The notes under the pieces are model-generated. The model was not told the DNA's origin, did no database searches, and worked only from the letters and a program-made list of their open reading frames with translations. Below, one piece after another: positions 37,869 through 47,271 of a stretch of DNA of 64,000 nt. Numbering within the stretch: the stretch's first letter is position 1; each line of letters begins with the position of its first letter. Source of the DNA: Cyanobacteria bacterium FACHB-63 (GTDB taxonomy: Bacteria; Cyanobacteriota; Cyanobacteriia; Leptolyngbyales; Leptolyngbyaceae). The DNA lies in assembly GCA_014695255.1 (NCBI GenBank), contig JACJNX010000028.1, positions 62,001-126,000 of the forward strand. Direction: 5' to 3'. A program made the translations under genes and the position numbers.

Positions 37869-40047
37869 GTTCATTCAAGCGGGCTTGAATCCATAGGGTA
37901 CTACTCTTCCAGGCAACAGTCTGATCCAGTAGGTGAGTCAAGAAAAGCTGTTGAATTTGGCGAACTTCGGCGGCTGTCAAACACTGAGCTAAATGCTCTG
38001 CATAAGTCGGTTGATCAGAGTTAGTCGTAAACCATCGATCAAACAATGAGCGGGATAGATACATCTCCGTTTGACTTGGCTCAATCTGCATCTCAACCTC
38101 GAAACCCGCTTGCTCAAAATCCAGTTGTAGGTCTTGAACTGTCCAATTAAGCTTTGGATCTTCTGAAGACTGATAAATGGCTTCCTCTGCTTGTTGCCAG
38201 CGATCGTATAACTTAGGCTTTAACCACGCTGGATTAGCCAGTTGATACAATCGTTGTGCTGCAATCGGCATCGACTCTGCTAGTACAATTCGACCCTCTG
38301 AGGCAATTAATTTAGATAGAGCTACAATCAGGCTGGCTTTATCAGGTTCAGCATAAAGTGCATTTCGACCAACAATACGATCGAACTTAATCGACTGTGG
38401 TAAAGCTTGCACTAGCACCGGACGAGACAATTCTGGTAAGGATTGAATTCGTTCATTCAAAGCTGCAAACTCTGCCTCAATTCGCGCATAGCTATACACA
38501 CCGCCTTCAGGGGCTTGGCGAATTGCTTCCCAAGTCAAGAGTCCACTGCCTGCATTCAAATCAAGAATCAGATGATGTCGTTGGGGTTGTGCGAGTTCAA
38601 AGATGCGATCGCGAATTGCCCCAAATCTTTCTCCAGCTTGACTGAGCGATCGTGCTAACCATCGATCTAAGCTTGAATTCGTTGGACTGAGCGTAAGTCT
38701 TTCAGGCAGTTCTTCAACCAAAGCAGCAAGCTGCGCTTCACGATCGCGCTCCACTTTGTCTCGAATCGTCGCTTCAAACCCTTGATCTGACGGTTGATAA
38801 AAGACTTGCCCTTGCAAGCTGCTCGGTAAGTATTGCTGTGCCACCCAGTGTTCTCGATAGGCGTGGGGATAGAGATAGTTTGAGCCATGCCCAAACCCTT
38901 CTCGATCGCGATTCGGATCTCTCAGATGTAGAGGCACTTCTGCTTCACGTTCTCGCTCTACCATCGACAACGCATCAAAGAAACCCATCACACTATTCGA
39001 TTTTGAAGCAGTTGCTAGATAAAGCGTTGCTTGTGCTAACGGATAACGTCCCTCAGGCATTCCGACGCGATCGAATGCTTGAGCGCAAGCATTCACAACA
39101 ACAACTGCATTAGGGTCAGCCAGTCCTACATCTTCACTCGCTAAAATCAACAAGCGCCGAAAGATAAATCGCGGATCTTCTCCGGCATAAACCATTCGAG
39201 CTAACCAATAGAGTGCAGCATCCGCATCAGAACCACGCAAGCTTTTAATAAAAGCACTAATAATATCGAAATGGACATCGCCTTCCTTGTCATATAGCAC
39301 TGCCCGTTGTTGAATCGATTCTTCAGAGATCGCCAAAGTAATGTGAATGATACCGTCCTGATTTGCGGGTGTGGTTTCAACCGCAAGTTCTAAAGCATTT
39401 AGCAGCGATCGTGCATCACCATTCGCAACATTCACCAGATGATCTAGCGCCTCTGAGTCAAGCTGAATGTTCCGGGTTCCATAGCCTCGCTCCGGATCGC
39501 TCAAAGCTTGCTGAACAACCTGCTTCAAATCTGCCGAAGTGAGTGGTTTAAGTTGGAATAGGCGCGATCGACTGACTAACGCTTTATTCACTTCAAAATA
39601 GGGATTTTCGGTCGTTGCACCGATCAAGATCACAGTTCCATTCTCAACCCAGGGTAAGAGTGCATCTTGTTGCGCTTTGTTAAATCGATGCACTTCATCG
39701 ACAAACAAAATTGTGCGTTGCTTAAATTGTTTGTGGCGGTCTTGCGCGATCGCAATTGCATCTCGAATATCTTTGATTCCGGCAAGAACAGCGTTAATTG
39801 CGATGAAATGAGCTTGCGTTGTATTGGCAATAATTTGCGCTAAGGTCGTCTTTCCAGTTCCAGGTGGCCCATAAAAGATCAGCGAAGACAGTTGATCCGC
39901 TTGAATGGCGCGACGCAGTAATCGCCCTTGACCCACGATCGCACCCTGCCCGACAAATTCGTCGATCGTTCTGGGACGCATCCGAGCCGCTAGCGGAGTT
40001 TCGCTATTCAGCGAGCGTCGAGAGTGAGGGAGTTTAGAATCTGCCAT
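37855..40047 (-). CDS. rarA: RarA/MgsA AAA ATPase fused to a methyltransferase-like domain
   Basis: A 730-aa fusion. Residues 1-450 are RarA/MgsA: Walker A GPPGTGKT (60-67), Walker B FVDEVHRFN (115-123), the GATTENPYF sensor and the YLPSSLQG tail. This clamp-loader-like ATPase acts at stalled replication forks. Residues about 500-640 look like a SAM-dependent methyltransferase with LDLNAGSGLLTWEA as motif I. This fusion is known in cyanobacteria; the activity of the second domain is not. The 3' end overlaps the MBL gene convergently. Confidence 0.87.
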   Translation of the reverse strand: MADSKLPHSRRSLNSETPLAARMRPRTIDEFVGQGAIVGQGRLLRRAIQADQLSSLIFYGPPGTGKTTLAQIIANTTQAHFIAINAVLAGIKDIRDAIAIAQDRHKQFKQRTILFVDEVHRFNKAQQDALLPWVENGTVILIGATTENPYFEVNKALVSRSRLFQLKPLTSADLKQVVQQALSDPERGYGTRNIQLDSEALDHLVNVANGDARSLLNALELAVETTPANQDGIIHITLAISEESIQQRAVLYDKEGDVHFDIISAFIKSLRGSDADAALYWLARMVYAGEDPRFIFRRLLILASEDVGLADPNAVVVVNACAQAFDRVGMPEGRYPLAQATLYLATASKSNSVMGFFDALSMVEREREAEVPLHLRDPNRDREGFGHGSNYLYPHAYREHWVAQQYLPSSLQGQVFYQPSDQGFEATIRDKVERDREAQLAALVEELPERLTLSPTNSSLDRWLARSLSQAGERFGAIRDRIFELAQPQRHHLILDLNAGSGLLTWEAIRQAPEGGVYSYARIEAEFAALNERIQSLPELSRPVLVQALPQSIKFDRIVGRNALYAEPDKASLIVALSKLIASEGRIVLAESMPIAAQRLYQLANPAWLKPKLYDRWQQAEEAIYQSSEDPKLNWTVQDLQLDFEQAGFEVEMQIEPSQTEMYLSRSLFDRWFTTNSDQPTYAEHLAQCLTAAEVRQIQQLFLTHLLDQTVAWKSSTLWIQARLNELSSG

Positions 40048-40125
40048 ACTGTACAGATCCTAGCATTCCGCCAGTCCGACAAGATTTTCGCTTTCTTCTG
40101 CCTCGCCAAAAAAACGACACTACTG

Positions 40126-40737
40126 CTAACTTTCTCGCATAGGATTCGCCTGAAATTCTCTTAAATACTGCGATCGACAAGGAGATCCCCAGCAAACCGA
40201 TTGAGCAGGCATCGACTTCAACACGGTACTCCGCGCTCCGATCACTGTGTTTGAACCAATCTGCACCCCAGGCGCGATAAAGCAATCTGTCGCAATCCAA
40301 GCCCCATGACCGATCTCGATCGAACAGGTTTCTAGCTTAAACGCTGGATCACTGATATTGTGACTTCCGGTACATAGATAGCTTTTTTGGGAAATAACAC
40401 AGTGATTCCCAATTGAAATACGATCGAGGCTGTAAAGTACAACATCATCACCAATCCAACTGTAATCACCGATTTCAACTTTCCAAGGATAAGTGAACCG
40501 CGCAGTGGGACGAATCAAAACGCCTTGACCGATCTTGGCCCCAAACCATCGCAGCACCCAACATCGAAGCGAATTGAGCGGGTGGGGAGTCATGGGAAAG
40601 ACGATCGCTTGCACCAGCCACCAGAGCAAAACATACCAGCCTGGACGACCTCGATCAAACCAGGACTGATCATACTGGCGCAGATCCACGAGTGAGGGAG
40701 CGTGAATGTCGATCGGAGAGGATCGAATCTGCGTCAT
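40126..40737 (-). CDS. WcaF/HpsU-like hexapeptide acetyltransferase
   Basis: A 203-aa left-handed beta-helix acyltransferase related to WcaF of colanic acid synthesis and to the hormogonium polysaccharide acetyltransferase HpsU. The I-G-x-x hexapeptide rungs (WKVEIGDYSWIGDDVVLYSL, VQIGSNTVIGARSTV) and the SHNISDP segment are visible. It overlaps the upstream GT2 gene by 4 bp (ATGA). It probably acetylates an exopolysaccharide sugar. Confidence 0.82.
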   Translation of the reverse strand: MTQIRSSPIDIHAPSLVDLRQYDQSWFDRGRPGWYVLLWWLVQAIVFPMTPHPLNSLRCWVLRWFGAKIGQGVLIRPTARFTYPWKVEIGDYSWIGDDVVLYSLDRISIGNHCVISQKSYLCTGSHNISDPAFKLETCSIEIGHGAWIATDCFIAPGVQIGSNTVIGARSTVLKSMPAQSVCWGSPCRSQYLREFQANPMRES

Positions 40738-41666
40738 GATTCTGGCTGCACGATCGAAGGTTTAACTGGCTGTGGAGTGTTCAGCGTCCCGCCAAACTGC
40801 TGCAACTCAAACAACTTTACACCAATTTGAAACTCATACTGGCTGAGTAGCCGCGCATAGATATATCCCGCTTTTCCATCCAAAAATCCCAGCCGAAACA
40901 CATAAGCCAATAAAAACCGCAATGTCGGCTTAAACGGTAATCTCACCCAAATCCGCTTTAAAAAGCGCTTACGCTGCACCGAATTTCCAAACAGATTTGC
41001 CTCGATCGTGCCATCTTCCCCCTGACCTGTGAGCAAGTTGAGATACACTTTCGCTTCCCAGTTCGAGTAGCGATTATGCCGTTCTAGCCAGTGATAGAGA
41101 TCCTTGAAGTCGATGTGCAGCATATCGTTTTTCAGATAGCCAACTTTGCCGGGTAACACAACATGTTCATGAACCTCGTTATCTCCGGTGTTCCGAATTG
41201 CCTCGGTACTGAGATTTTCATAGCGACCTTTTTTATGTTGGAACAATCTCAGGTTCCAGTCTGGATACTTGCCACCATGCTGAATCCACTGCCCCAGAAA
41301 GAACACTTTGCGATTAAGGTAATATCCCGCAAACTCCGGATTCTGAATTGCTGCTGCAATCTCATCCCACAATTCCGGCGTGATCCGCTCATCACAATCG
41401 ACAATTAACACCCATTCGTTGCGAAACGGTAAGTTGTCTAACGACCAATTCTTCTTCTTGGGCCAGCGACCATTGAAGTGAAATTGCACAACCGTTGCCC
41501 CATAGCTTTCTGCAATTGCAACGGAGCGATCGCTACTTTGTGAATCAACAACGAAGACTTCATCTGCTCTCGCGACACTTTCAAGACATGCAGGCAAATT
41601 TGCTTCTTCATTACGAGCAGGAATCAGAACTGAAACGGGAAGTTTTGAGAGAGTCATAATCGGCAT
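40734..41666 (-). CDS. Family 2 glycosyltransferase (exopolysaccharide)
   Basis: A 310-aa GT2 enzyme. The GT-A opening VSVLIPARNEEANLPACL and the metal-binding VLIVDCDERIT (about 85-95) are present. The later PDWNLRLF block places it near the WaaE/HpsN-type cytoplasmic glycosyltransferases. It is translationally coupled to the acetyltransferase gene. The start may be at 41666 or at the ATG 9 bases downstream. Confidence 0.85.
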   Translation of the reverse strand: MPIMTLSKLPVSVLIPARNEEANLPACLESVARADEVFVVDSQSSDRSVAIAESYGATVVQFHFNGRWPKKKNWSLDNLPFRNEWVLIVDCDERITPELWDEIAAAIQNPEFAGYYLNRKVFFLGQWIQHGGKYPDWNLRLFQHKKGRYENLSTEAIRNTGDNEVHEHVVLPGKVGYLKNDMLHIDFKDLYHWLERHNRYSNWEAKVYLNLLTGQGEDGTIEANLFGNSVQRKRFLKRIWVRLPFKPTLRFLLAYVFRLGFLDGKAGYIYARLLSQYEFQIGVKLFELQQFGGTLNTPQPVKPSIVQPES

Positions 41667-41843
41667 CTAGGGAAGAAATGTCACAGCTATAATTTGCTAC
41701 GACTGCTTCAGTATTCCCATTCCGTTGAAGACCATACCGAAGGATTGAGCTTCTAGTAGACGATCGCACCCGTCAAACAACACAGAAGATCGGAGTCAGC
41801 TAAACCCCGATCATTCATCAAACAGATAGAGCTAAATAAAACT

Positions 41844-43121
41844 TTAGCTGCTCGACTTATCCACACTCAAACGGTAGTTAGCCTTGGGGAAGGGTACCTT
41901 CAAAACCTGCTCAAACAAAGCTTCATACTGAGTCAAAGCTTGCTCGAATGAATAGCGCTCGATCGCGTACTGTCGCCCTTGTCTTCCCAGTCGCGCCGCG
42001 AGTTCCGGATCGTGATACAGCGCTAAAATTTGCTCTGCTAAAGCTTCTGGATTTTCTGGCTCTACCACAACTCCACCCCGACTTTTCTCGATCGCGCTTG
42101 CCGCACTCCCTGTATGGGGAACGGAGGCAACGATCGCCCGTCCACTGGCAAGAAGTACCTGAGTTTTCGAGGGCATATTAAACGAAACCACATTGCGCTT
42201 TTGCACGATCAATCCCACATCCGCGGCTGCCAGCATTTCAGGCAGTTTCTCTCGCGGCTGAAACGGCAAGAGTTTCACATTATCGACCCCCTGTAGCTCA
42301 CAATGCTGCTTGAGTTGTTCGATCGCTTTTGGCTCTCCCACAATTGCAAAAGCAATGTCTGAAACATGGCGCAATTGGGCAGCGGCATCAATCACAGTCT
42401 CTAAACCCTGTGTTAATGCAATATTTCCGGCATACAAAACCACAAACTTTCCATCCAGTCTATGTTCTCGCCGAAAGGCATTATTGTTCTTAGGCAGGGG
42501 ACGAATAAAGCTAGTATCAACCCAATTCGGAATGCAGGTCAGCTTACTGGATGGGACTCCTTTGTTTTCTAAATTTTCAACAAATCCATCCGCAATCACA
42601 CTAATAGTGTGGGCGGTGCGATAAGCAAACTTCTCTAAAGCTTCAAATACCCGAATCATCGTTTTATTTTTCAATAGCCCGACCTGTACCGCCGCCTCCG
42701 GCAAAATGTCTTGCACATTGAGGACAATCGGGCAGTTATGGAGCCAGCTCAAAAGCGCTGCCGGCACACAGACCGGAAGTGGCGGAACTGTGAGCAGAAT
42801 CACATCCGGTCGCCAGCCTCGCAGCGCTTGCAGAAAGCTAGTCAAGACAAAGCTACTATCAAGCAGCAGTCGATCGAGCAAGTTTGGCTTGGGTTTAACC
42901 CACATATAGCTGCGCTGAATCACCACTCCGTTGCGTTCTTCTGTCGTGTAGAGCTTGCCTCGATAGCCCTCATAAATCTGACGTTGCGGATAGTTCGGCA
43001 TCCCGGTAATCACTCGGACTTGATGCCCTCTAATGACCAATCCTTCAGCCAGCTCGGTCATTAGAGGTGCAATTCCAATCGGTTCAGGATGATAGTTATA
43101 GGAATAGATCAAAACACGCAT
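41844..43121 (-). CDS. Family 4 glycosyltransferase, WcaI-like
   Basis: A 425-aa GT-B enzyme with a GT4 Rossmann N-terminal domain opening VLIYSYNYHPEPIGIAPLMT and the donor-binding VVLYAGNIALTQGLETVI region. It is closest by pattern to WcaI-like colanic/exopolysaccharide enzymes. It is on the same strand and upstream of the GT2 and acetyltransferase genes, with a 177-bp gap. Together they suggest an exopolysaccharide or hormogonium-slime module. Confidence 0.86.
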   Translation of the reverse strand: MRVLIYSYNYHPEPIGIAPLMTELAEGLVIRGHQVRVITGMPNYPQRQIYEGYRGKLYTTEERNGVVIQRSYMWVKPKPNLLDRLLLDSSFVLTSFLQALRGWRPDVILLTVPPLPVCVPAALLSWLHNCPIVLNVQDILPEAAVQVGLLKNKTMIRVFEALEKFAYRTAHTISVIADGFVENLENKGVPSSKLTCIPNWVDTSFIRPLPKNNNAFRREHRLDGKFVVLYAGNIALTQGLETVIDAAAQLRHVSDIAFAIVGEPKAIEQLKQHCELQGVDNVKLLPFQPREKLPEMLAAADVGLIVQKRNVVSFNMPSKTQVLLASGRAIVASVPHTGSAASAIEKSRGGVVVEPENPEALAEQILALYHDPELAARLGRQGRQYAIERYSFEQALTQYEALFEQVLKVPFPKANYRLSVDKSSS

Positions 43122-43409
43122 AGCTTAGTGAACCCAAACGGCAATTTGCGGTGAAGAACTCAGCCGTCAAGCGTTCAGAAGCCACAGATGACTTGAACCT
43201 GTTCGATATTGAGGATGTGCTAGGGGTCACATGCAGGAAGCCCTGCGATCGAGGTCAGGAAACCGAGTCCTGTGAGTTCTGGGCTGAACGTTTGTAGCAA
43301 ATCAGGGACGCTAGGTCTAGGTTGCCCAGAAAACAATCGTCTCTACATTACTTTGCTGGAAAATGCTAAATTTCGCTTTTCTGGTCGATGTCGTCGAAAT
43401 AACAAGCTT

Positions 43410-44297
43410 CTATCCCAGATCTTCCACGGACTGATCATTCTGGGATTCTGGTGGACAAACAATCGAAAATAAAGCAGCATAATCAAGTTCAGATAGATTT
43501 TGGTCGATCGCACCTTGCAAAATCTCTCGAACTCCCTCAACAGAAGCAACATTCAGGTCTGCCGATCGTGCCGCTTCAATAAACAGATTGATGTCTTTTT
43601 GCAAATGCTTGGTAGGGAAATTGGGGTTTTCAAAGTCCCGATCAAGCATTCGTTGTAGCTTCTTATCGAAAGTCGGCGCGTACAAAGCACTCTGCCGCAG
43701 AATTTGCATAAGCGCTTCGACCTCGACATTCTGCCGCAGGACTAAACCTAGACTCACAGCAAAAGCACTGGTTAATGATCCGATGAGTTGATTTAAGGCA
43801 AGCTTCACTGTCGAAGCCGAACCCACCGACCCCAGTAAAACCGGATTTTCGCCAAACGTTTGCAGCAGCGATCGCCATTGTTCAAACTGCTCGACTTCCG
43901 CACCCACCATCACAATCAACTTGCCCGATCGTGCTTCTGGAATACTGCCAAGAACCGGCGCTTCCAGGTAACTTCCACCCGCAGCGACCACTCGATCGCG
44001 AATCGCTTGACTCTCATCGGGCGCGATCGTACTCATTTGAATCACAGTACGACCTTGCAGAGCCGCTTGATCCGACAGCAAAGTTTGTGCGATCGCTTGG
44101 GCATTCGTCAGCATCAAAATTACACAGTCAGAAGCTGCGATTGCCTGCGAACTAGAAGTGGCGATCGTCGCTCCCGTCAAGGATTCTAATTTTGCAGCAG
44201 TGCGATTGTAGGCAGTGACAGAATGACCTGCGGTAATTAACCGCTGTGCCATCGGTAAACCCATTAACCCTGTGCCAATAAATCCGATCTTCGCCAT
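43410..44297 (-). CDS. NAD(P)-dependent beta-hydroxyacid dehydrogenase
   Basis: A 295-aa member of the 3-hydroxyisobutyrate dehydrogenase family. The Rossmann motif KIGFIGTGLMGLPMAQRL is at the start, and the catalytic KLALNQLIGSLTSAF helix contains the conserved Lys. It probably acts on succinic semialdehyde, glyoxylate or a related acid; which one is unclear. The start at 44297 has GGAGCGGAGC just upstream. Confidence 0.87.
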   Translation of the reverse strand: MAKIGFIGTGLMGLPMAQRLITAGHSVTAYNRTAAKLESLTGATIATSSSQAIAASDCVILMLTNAQAIAQTLLSDQAALQGRTVIQMSTIAPDESQAIRDRVVAAGGSYLEAPVLGSIPEARSGKLIVMVGAEVEQFEQWRSLLQTFGENPVLLGSVGSASTVKLALNQLIGSLTSAFAVSLGLVLRQNVEVEALMQILRQSALYAPTFDKKLQRMLDRDFENPNFPTKHLQKDINLFIEAARSADLNVASVEGVREILQGAIDQNLSELDYAALFSIVCPPESQNDQSVEDLG

Positions 44298-44342
44298 TGC
44301 TCCGCTCCAGACAATCCTTTTCACAGTCTAGAGGGAAACGAT

Positions 44343-45269
44343 CTATTGGATCGTTTTCATAATGAACTCTGCGATTTCAAGCAGTTCTGCTTTGTTGAAT
44401 GACTCTACTAACGATCGAGCAGCGGCTCTCGGCTCTAATGAAATTGTGATTTGGGGCTTTGCGGCGGGCAGAACCGGCAGAGGGGGCTTTTCAGGTTGGG
44501 TCGGCGGGCTGACTAAATTCTTCAGGTTTGGACTGATTGCAATGCGGTTAGCGCTGCCGGTGAGCAGAAAATCGCTCGCTTGCTTCAGATTCTTGATCAC
44601 CACTGGAGCGAGCGTGGCGTAGCTATTCTTGGGGTTTGCGATCGCCCGTTGAGCCATCTGCAACAACAGTACCCAGGCTGGAGTCGTGCTGCTCACTTGG
44701 ATTAAGCGGTTGCATAAAGCGATTAACTGCTGCCGACTCTTCTGAGAATCGCCTTGCTTAAACAGTTGCAGCATCGCCTTGAGGACTGCGGTAACTTGGG
44801 CTGCAACGCCTTGCGGGAAAGCTGAGACTTTCGGCGTAGCGCTTCTCCCGGCAATTAGGGTGCTGAGATAGGTTTGGAGTTCTCGAAACGTGGGTTCTGA
44901 GGCGGAAACGGCTTGCTGTGCCTCTTCTTCTCGCAGTCCAAACGGACTTTGGAGCGCTTCGATCAGTTCTTTGAGCGTGTCAAATCCTTTGAGAAACAAA
45001 TCTTCAAGGCGCTGATCGATTTTAACGGGATGCTCTTTGAGAATTTTGAAGCAATCCTCGAAATGGTGAGCGGTTCTCTGGATACCATCAAAGCCCAGCA
45101 TTGCAGCCCCGCCTTTCACCGAGTGAGCCGCCCGAAATAGCTCATTCACCCGCTCTGAATCTGCCATTGTTGCAGCAAGATCGACCAAACCGTGTTCGAT
45201 CGTGTCTAAGTGTTCTTTTGCTTCTTCAATGAAATAGCCAAGAATCTGCTGTTGCTTAACCGTTTGCAC
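44343..45269 (-). CDS. Stand-alone Hpt-domain phosphotransfer protein
   Basis: A 308-aa protein with an N-terminal Hpt domain. The phosphorylatable His49 is in RAAHSVKGGAAMLGF, as in CheA. The remainder (about 110-300) is helical without any kinase, receiver or P-loop motif; it ends with a Pro-rich linker and a short helix. It could pass phosphate in a chemotaxis or pilus-motility relay, but the partners are not in the window. An 8-bp stem (44336-44343/44349-44356) surrounds its stop codon. Confidence 0.85.
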   Translation of the reverse strand: MQTVKQQQILGYFIEEAKEHLDTIEHGLVDLAATMADSERVNELFRAAHSVKGGAAMLGFDGIQRTAHHFEDCFKILKEHPVKIDQRLEDLFLKGFDTLKELIEALQSPFGLREEEAQQAVSASEPTFRELQTYLSTLIAGRSATPKVSAFPQGVAAQVTAVLKAMLQLFKQGDSQKSRQQLIALCNRLIQVSSTTPAWVLLLQMAQRAIANPKNSYATLAPVVIKNLKQASDFLLTGSANRIAISPNLKNLVSPPTQPEKPPLPVLPAAKPQITISLEPRAAARSLVESFNKAELLEIAEFIMKTIQ

Positions 45270-45590
45270 CGCCCTGCTCCTGAAGTGACAAATTCACAAG
45301 ACCGGGAAAGTTCGCCCTGTGTTCTGAGTGTTCCCAAAAGCGGTAAGAATTCACGGCAAAAATAGGCTAAATTGCTTTTAACACAAATCTTTGCTGCAAT
45401 TTCGTCAAAAGCTGCTTTAATATCAACTTTCCGCTTGCAGTATTGAAATGTTTTAACCGACGTGACTTTAATCCGTCACAACTCTGAGGTTATTCTCAGC
45501 GTTGAGGGGACAGTTAGACAAAACTGAGTTTTCGACGGTAAAGTAAAGCAACTTCAGCGGTCTAGAATTGAGAGTCAAGCAAGTGTTTCT
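45270..45590. promoter_or_regulatory. Divergent intergenic region of the Hpt and pilin-like genes
   Basis: A 321-bp region between divergent genes with no coding content seen. It contains an inverted repeat GTGAC-N8-GTCAC at 45462-45479, which could be an operator or a leader hairpin. Its spacing does not fit a CRP site. Promoters for both genes should be here. Confidence 0.35.
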
Positions 45591-46667
45591 ATGCAACAGC
45601 CGAATCTGTTAGAACTCGCAAAGCAAGGTGAACCCGATGCGATCGCAGCGTTGATGAATGCGGTATTGTCTCCAAAAGGCATCACAGCGCAGGCGGGTTT
45701 GGATGAGGACTGTTTATGGGTGTGTTTGGAGTCGCAGAAGCCACTCAATCAAGAAACACTCGTCACCTTTATTCAAAAGGGGCTATTAGAGTTAGGGAAT
45801 GATTCAATCCGATCGGTACGGGCACAAGCTAAAAAGATCGGAGAAGATCACTTGGCTTGGACACGGGAGTTTTCGCTGCGATCGTCTGAGCTGTCTGCTC
45901 CGGTTGTAACGACTCCGACCCCGATCTCAATTCCTCCGGATACTGAACTAGAGGCTTCTGTGGCGACGCTAGAGACTCCGACTAAATCGCAATCTCTAGT
46001 TGAAGAAGCAACTCCTGAAGTCGAACCTCCAGTTGCAGAGGCGATCGCTGAAATTCAACTCCCGGTTGTAGATGCCACCCCTGAAGCTCAACCGATGATT
46101 GCAGAAGCGATCGCAGAAGAGGAAGAACTCGAAGAGCCGTTCTCATTACAGGGCTGGCTAAAAACGCGGTGGCGAGTGTACGCGATTCCGGTTGCGCTAG
46201 TCGTGATCACGGGATTTGTCGCAGGCGGGACGACAGCATTTTGGTCAACCGCAAAAAGCCAGTCTCAAGGCTCACAAGGAACCGTCAGCAAGCCGCGTAA
46301 CGATGCTGCACTGGAGCGGCAAAAGGAAGCGGAAAGCTATCTCAAAGCGATGATCGCCGCACAGGAGAAATTTTATCAACGGAACAACCGATTTGCTCGC
46401 AGCTTGGAGGAGCTAGAGCGATCTGCAAATGTGATTTCTCAGAGTTACAGCTATGCGTATCGCCTGCGCGTCGGCACTGATTCTGTAATCACGGCTGTAC
46501 CCCGCGAAGCCGATTTACAGAGCTATATCGGCGTTGTCAGGGTAACAGCATCAGGAGCTGAGAGTTTAATCTGTCAATCACTCAAACCGTCGGTGCAGGC
46601 TCCTGAAAAGCCAGCCGTGATCAAAGGCAAAAAACCGACCTGTGCTGCACGATCGCAGAAACTCTAA
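45591..46667 (+). CDS. Type IV pilin-like G/H-family protein
   Basis: A 358-aa protein with an N-terminal cyanobacterial cytosolic domain (1-100), an acidic Pro/Glu-rich linker with repeated VAEAIAE-type units (120-180), a membrane segment at about 195-218 and a C-terminal pilin-G/H-like domain. The pilin part has ESYLKAMIAAQEKFYQRNNR and FARSLEELE. Unlike a true pilin it lacks an N-terminal prepilin leader. Its 3' end overlaps the convergent DUF456 gene by 4 bp. The function is unknown. Confidence 0.78.
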   Translation: MQQPNLLELAKQGEPDAIAALMNAVLSPKGITAQAGLDEDCLWVCLESQKPLNQETLVTFIQKGLLELGNDSIRSVRAQAKKIGEDHLAWTREFSLRSSELSAPVVTTPTPISIPPDTELEASVATLETPTKSQSLVEEATPEVEPPVAEAIAEIQLPVVDATPEAQPMIAEAIAEEEELEEPFSLQGWLKTRWRVYAIPVALVVITGFVAGGTTAFWSTAKSQSQGSQGTVSKPRNDAALERQKEAESYLKAMIAAQEKFYQRNNRFARSLEELERSANVISQSYSYAYRLRVGTDSVITAVPREADLQSYIGVVRVTASGAESLICQSLKPSVQAPEKPAVIKGKKPTCAARSQKL

Positions 46668-47209
46668 TTTATCAGCGCTTGGGCTTGTGGAAACGTAGTG
46701 AAAATAAACACTGCAACGGTCAACACTGCCAAAACGCCTTGAGCTAAGTTACCTACCACAGAACCCACGACAATGCCGAGACCCGCTTTAATTGCGGTCG
46801 TAGCATCTTTGCAATAGAGAAACTCACCGACGATCGCCCCCACAAGCGGGCCAAAAAACAGACCTACCACTAACCCCGGAAGTCCACCGATCGGTAAAGC
46901 GGGCAGAAATCCAAGAATTCCGAGGATAAATCCGACGATCGAGCCGATTTGCCCCCAGTTGCTGGCTCCCGCTTTTTTGGCTCCCCAGTACGTTGCCAGA
47001 AAATCAATTCCAAAGCTCAGTAAGAAGACGACACTCCCGATAATGAGAGCGACTGTCACATCTGAAAATCCTCGAACTGCACCCCAGATGACGATCGCGA
47101 CGAGAATTAAGCTGGTTCCCGGAATACCCGGCACGACTGCGCCAACGATTCCAACCAGCATAGCGATCACCAAAACACAATACAGAGCAAACATATACAG
47201 AGCAGGCAT
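46664..47209 (-). CDS. DUF456 membrane protein
   Basis: A 181-aa protein of the DUF456 family, with about five hydrophobic segments and Gly-rich turns (VPGIPGTSLIL, PIGGLPGLVVGLFFGPLVGA). I start at 47209, where AAGGACG precedes an ATG; an upstream frame from 47299 adds 30 residues. Function unknown. Confidence 0.85.
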   Translation of the reverse strand: MPALYMFALYCVLVIAMLVGIVGAVVPGIPGTSLILVAIVIWGAVRGFSDVTVALIIGSVVFLLSFGIDFLATYWGAKKAGASNWGQIGSIVGFILGILGFLPALPIGGLPGLVVGLFFGPLVGAIVGEFLYCKDATTAIKAGLGIVVGSVVGNLAQGVLAVLTVAVFIFTTFPQAQALIN

Positions 47210-47271
47210 TCCAGCGTCCTTTAAATGTAAGTGAAGGGTTGTCACTAAGGTAGCGTATCGTGAGGGGTGAA

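Noticed and set aside
45462-45479. A CRP-type operator upstream of the pilin-like gene
   Set aside because: The half-sites are separated by the wrong distance for the TGTGA-N6-TCACA pattern.
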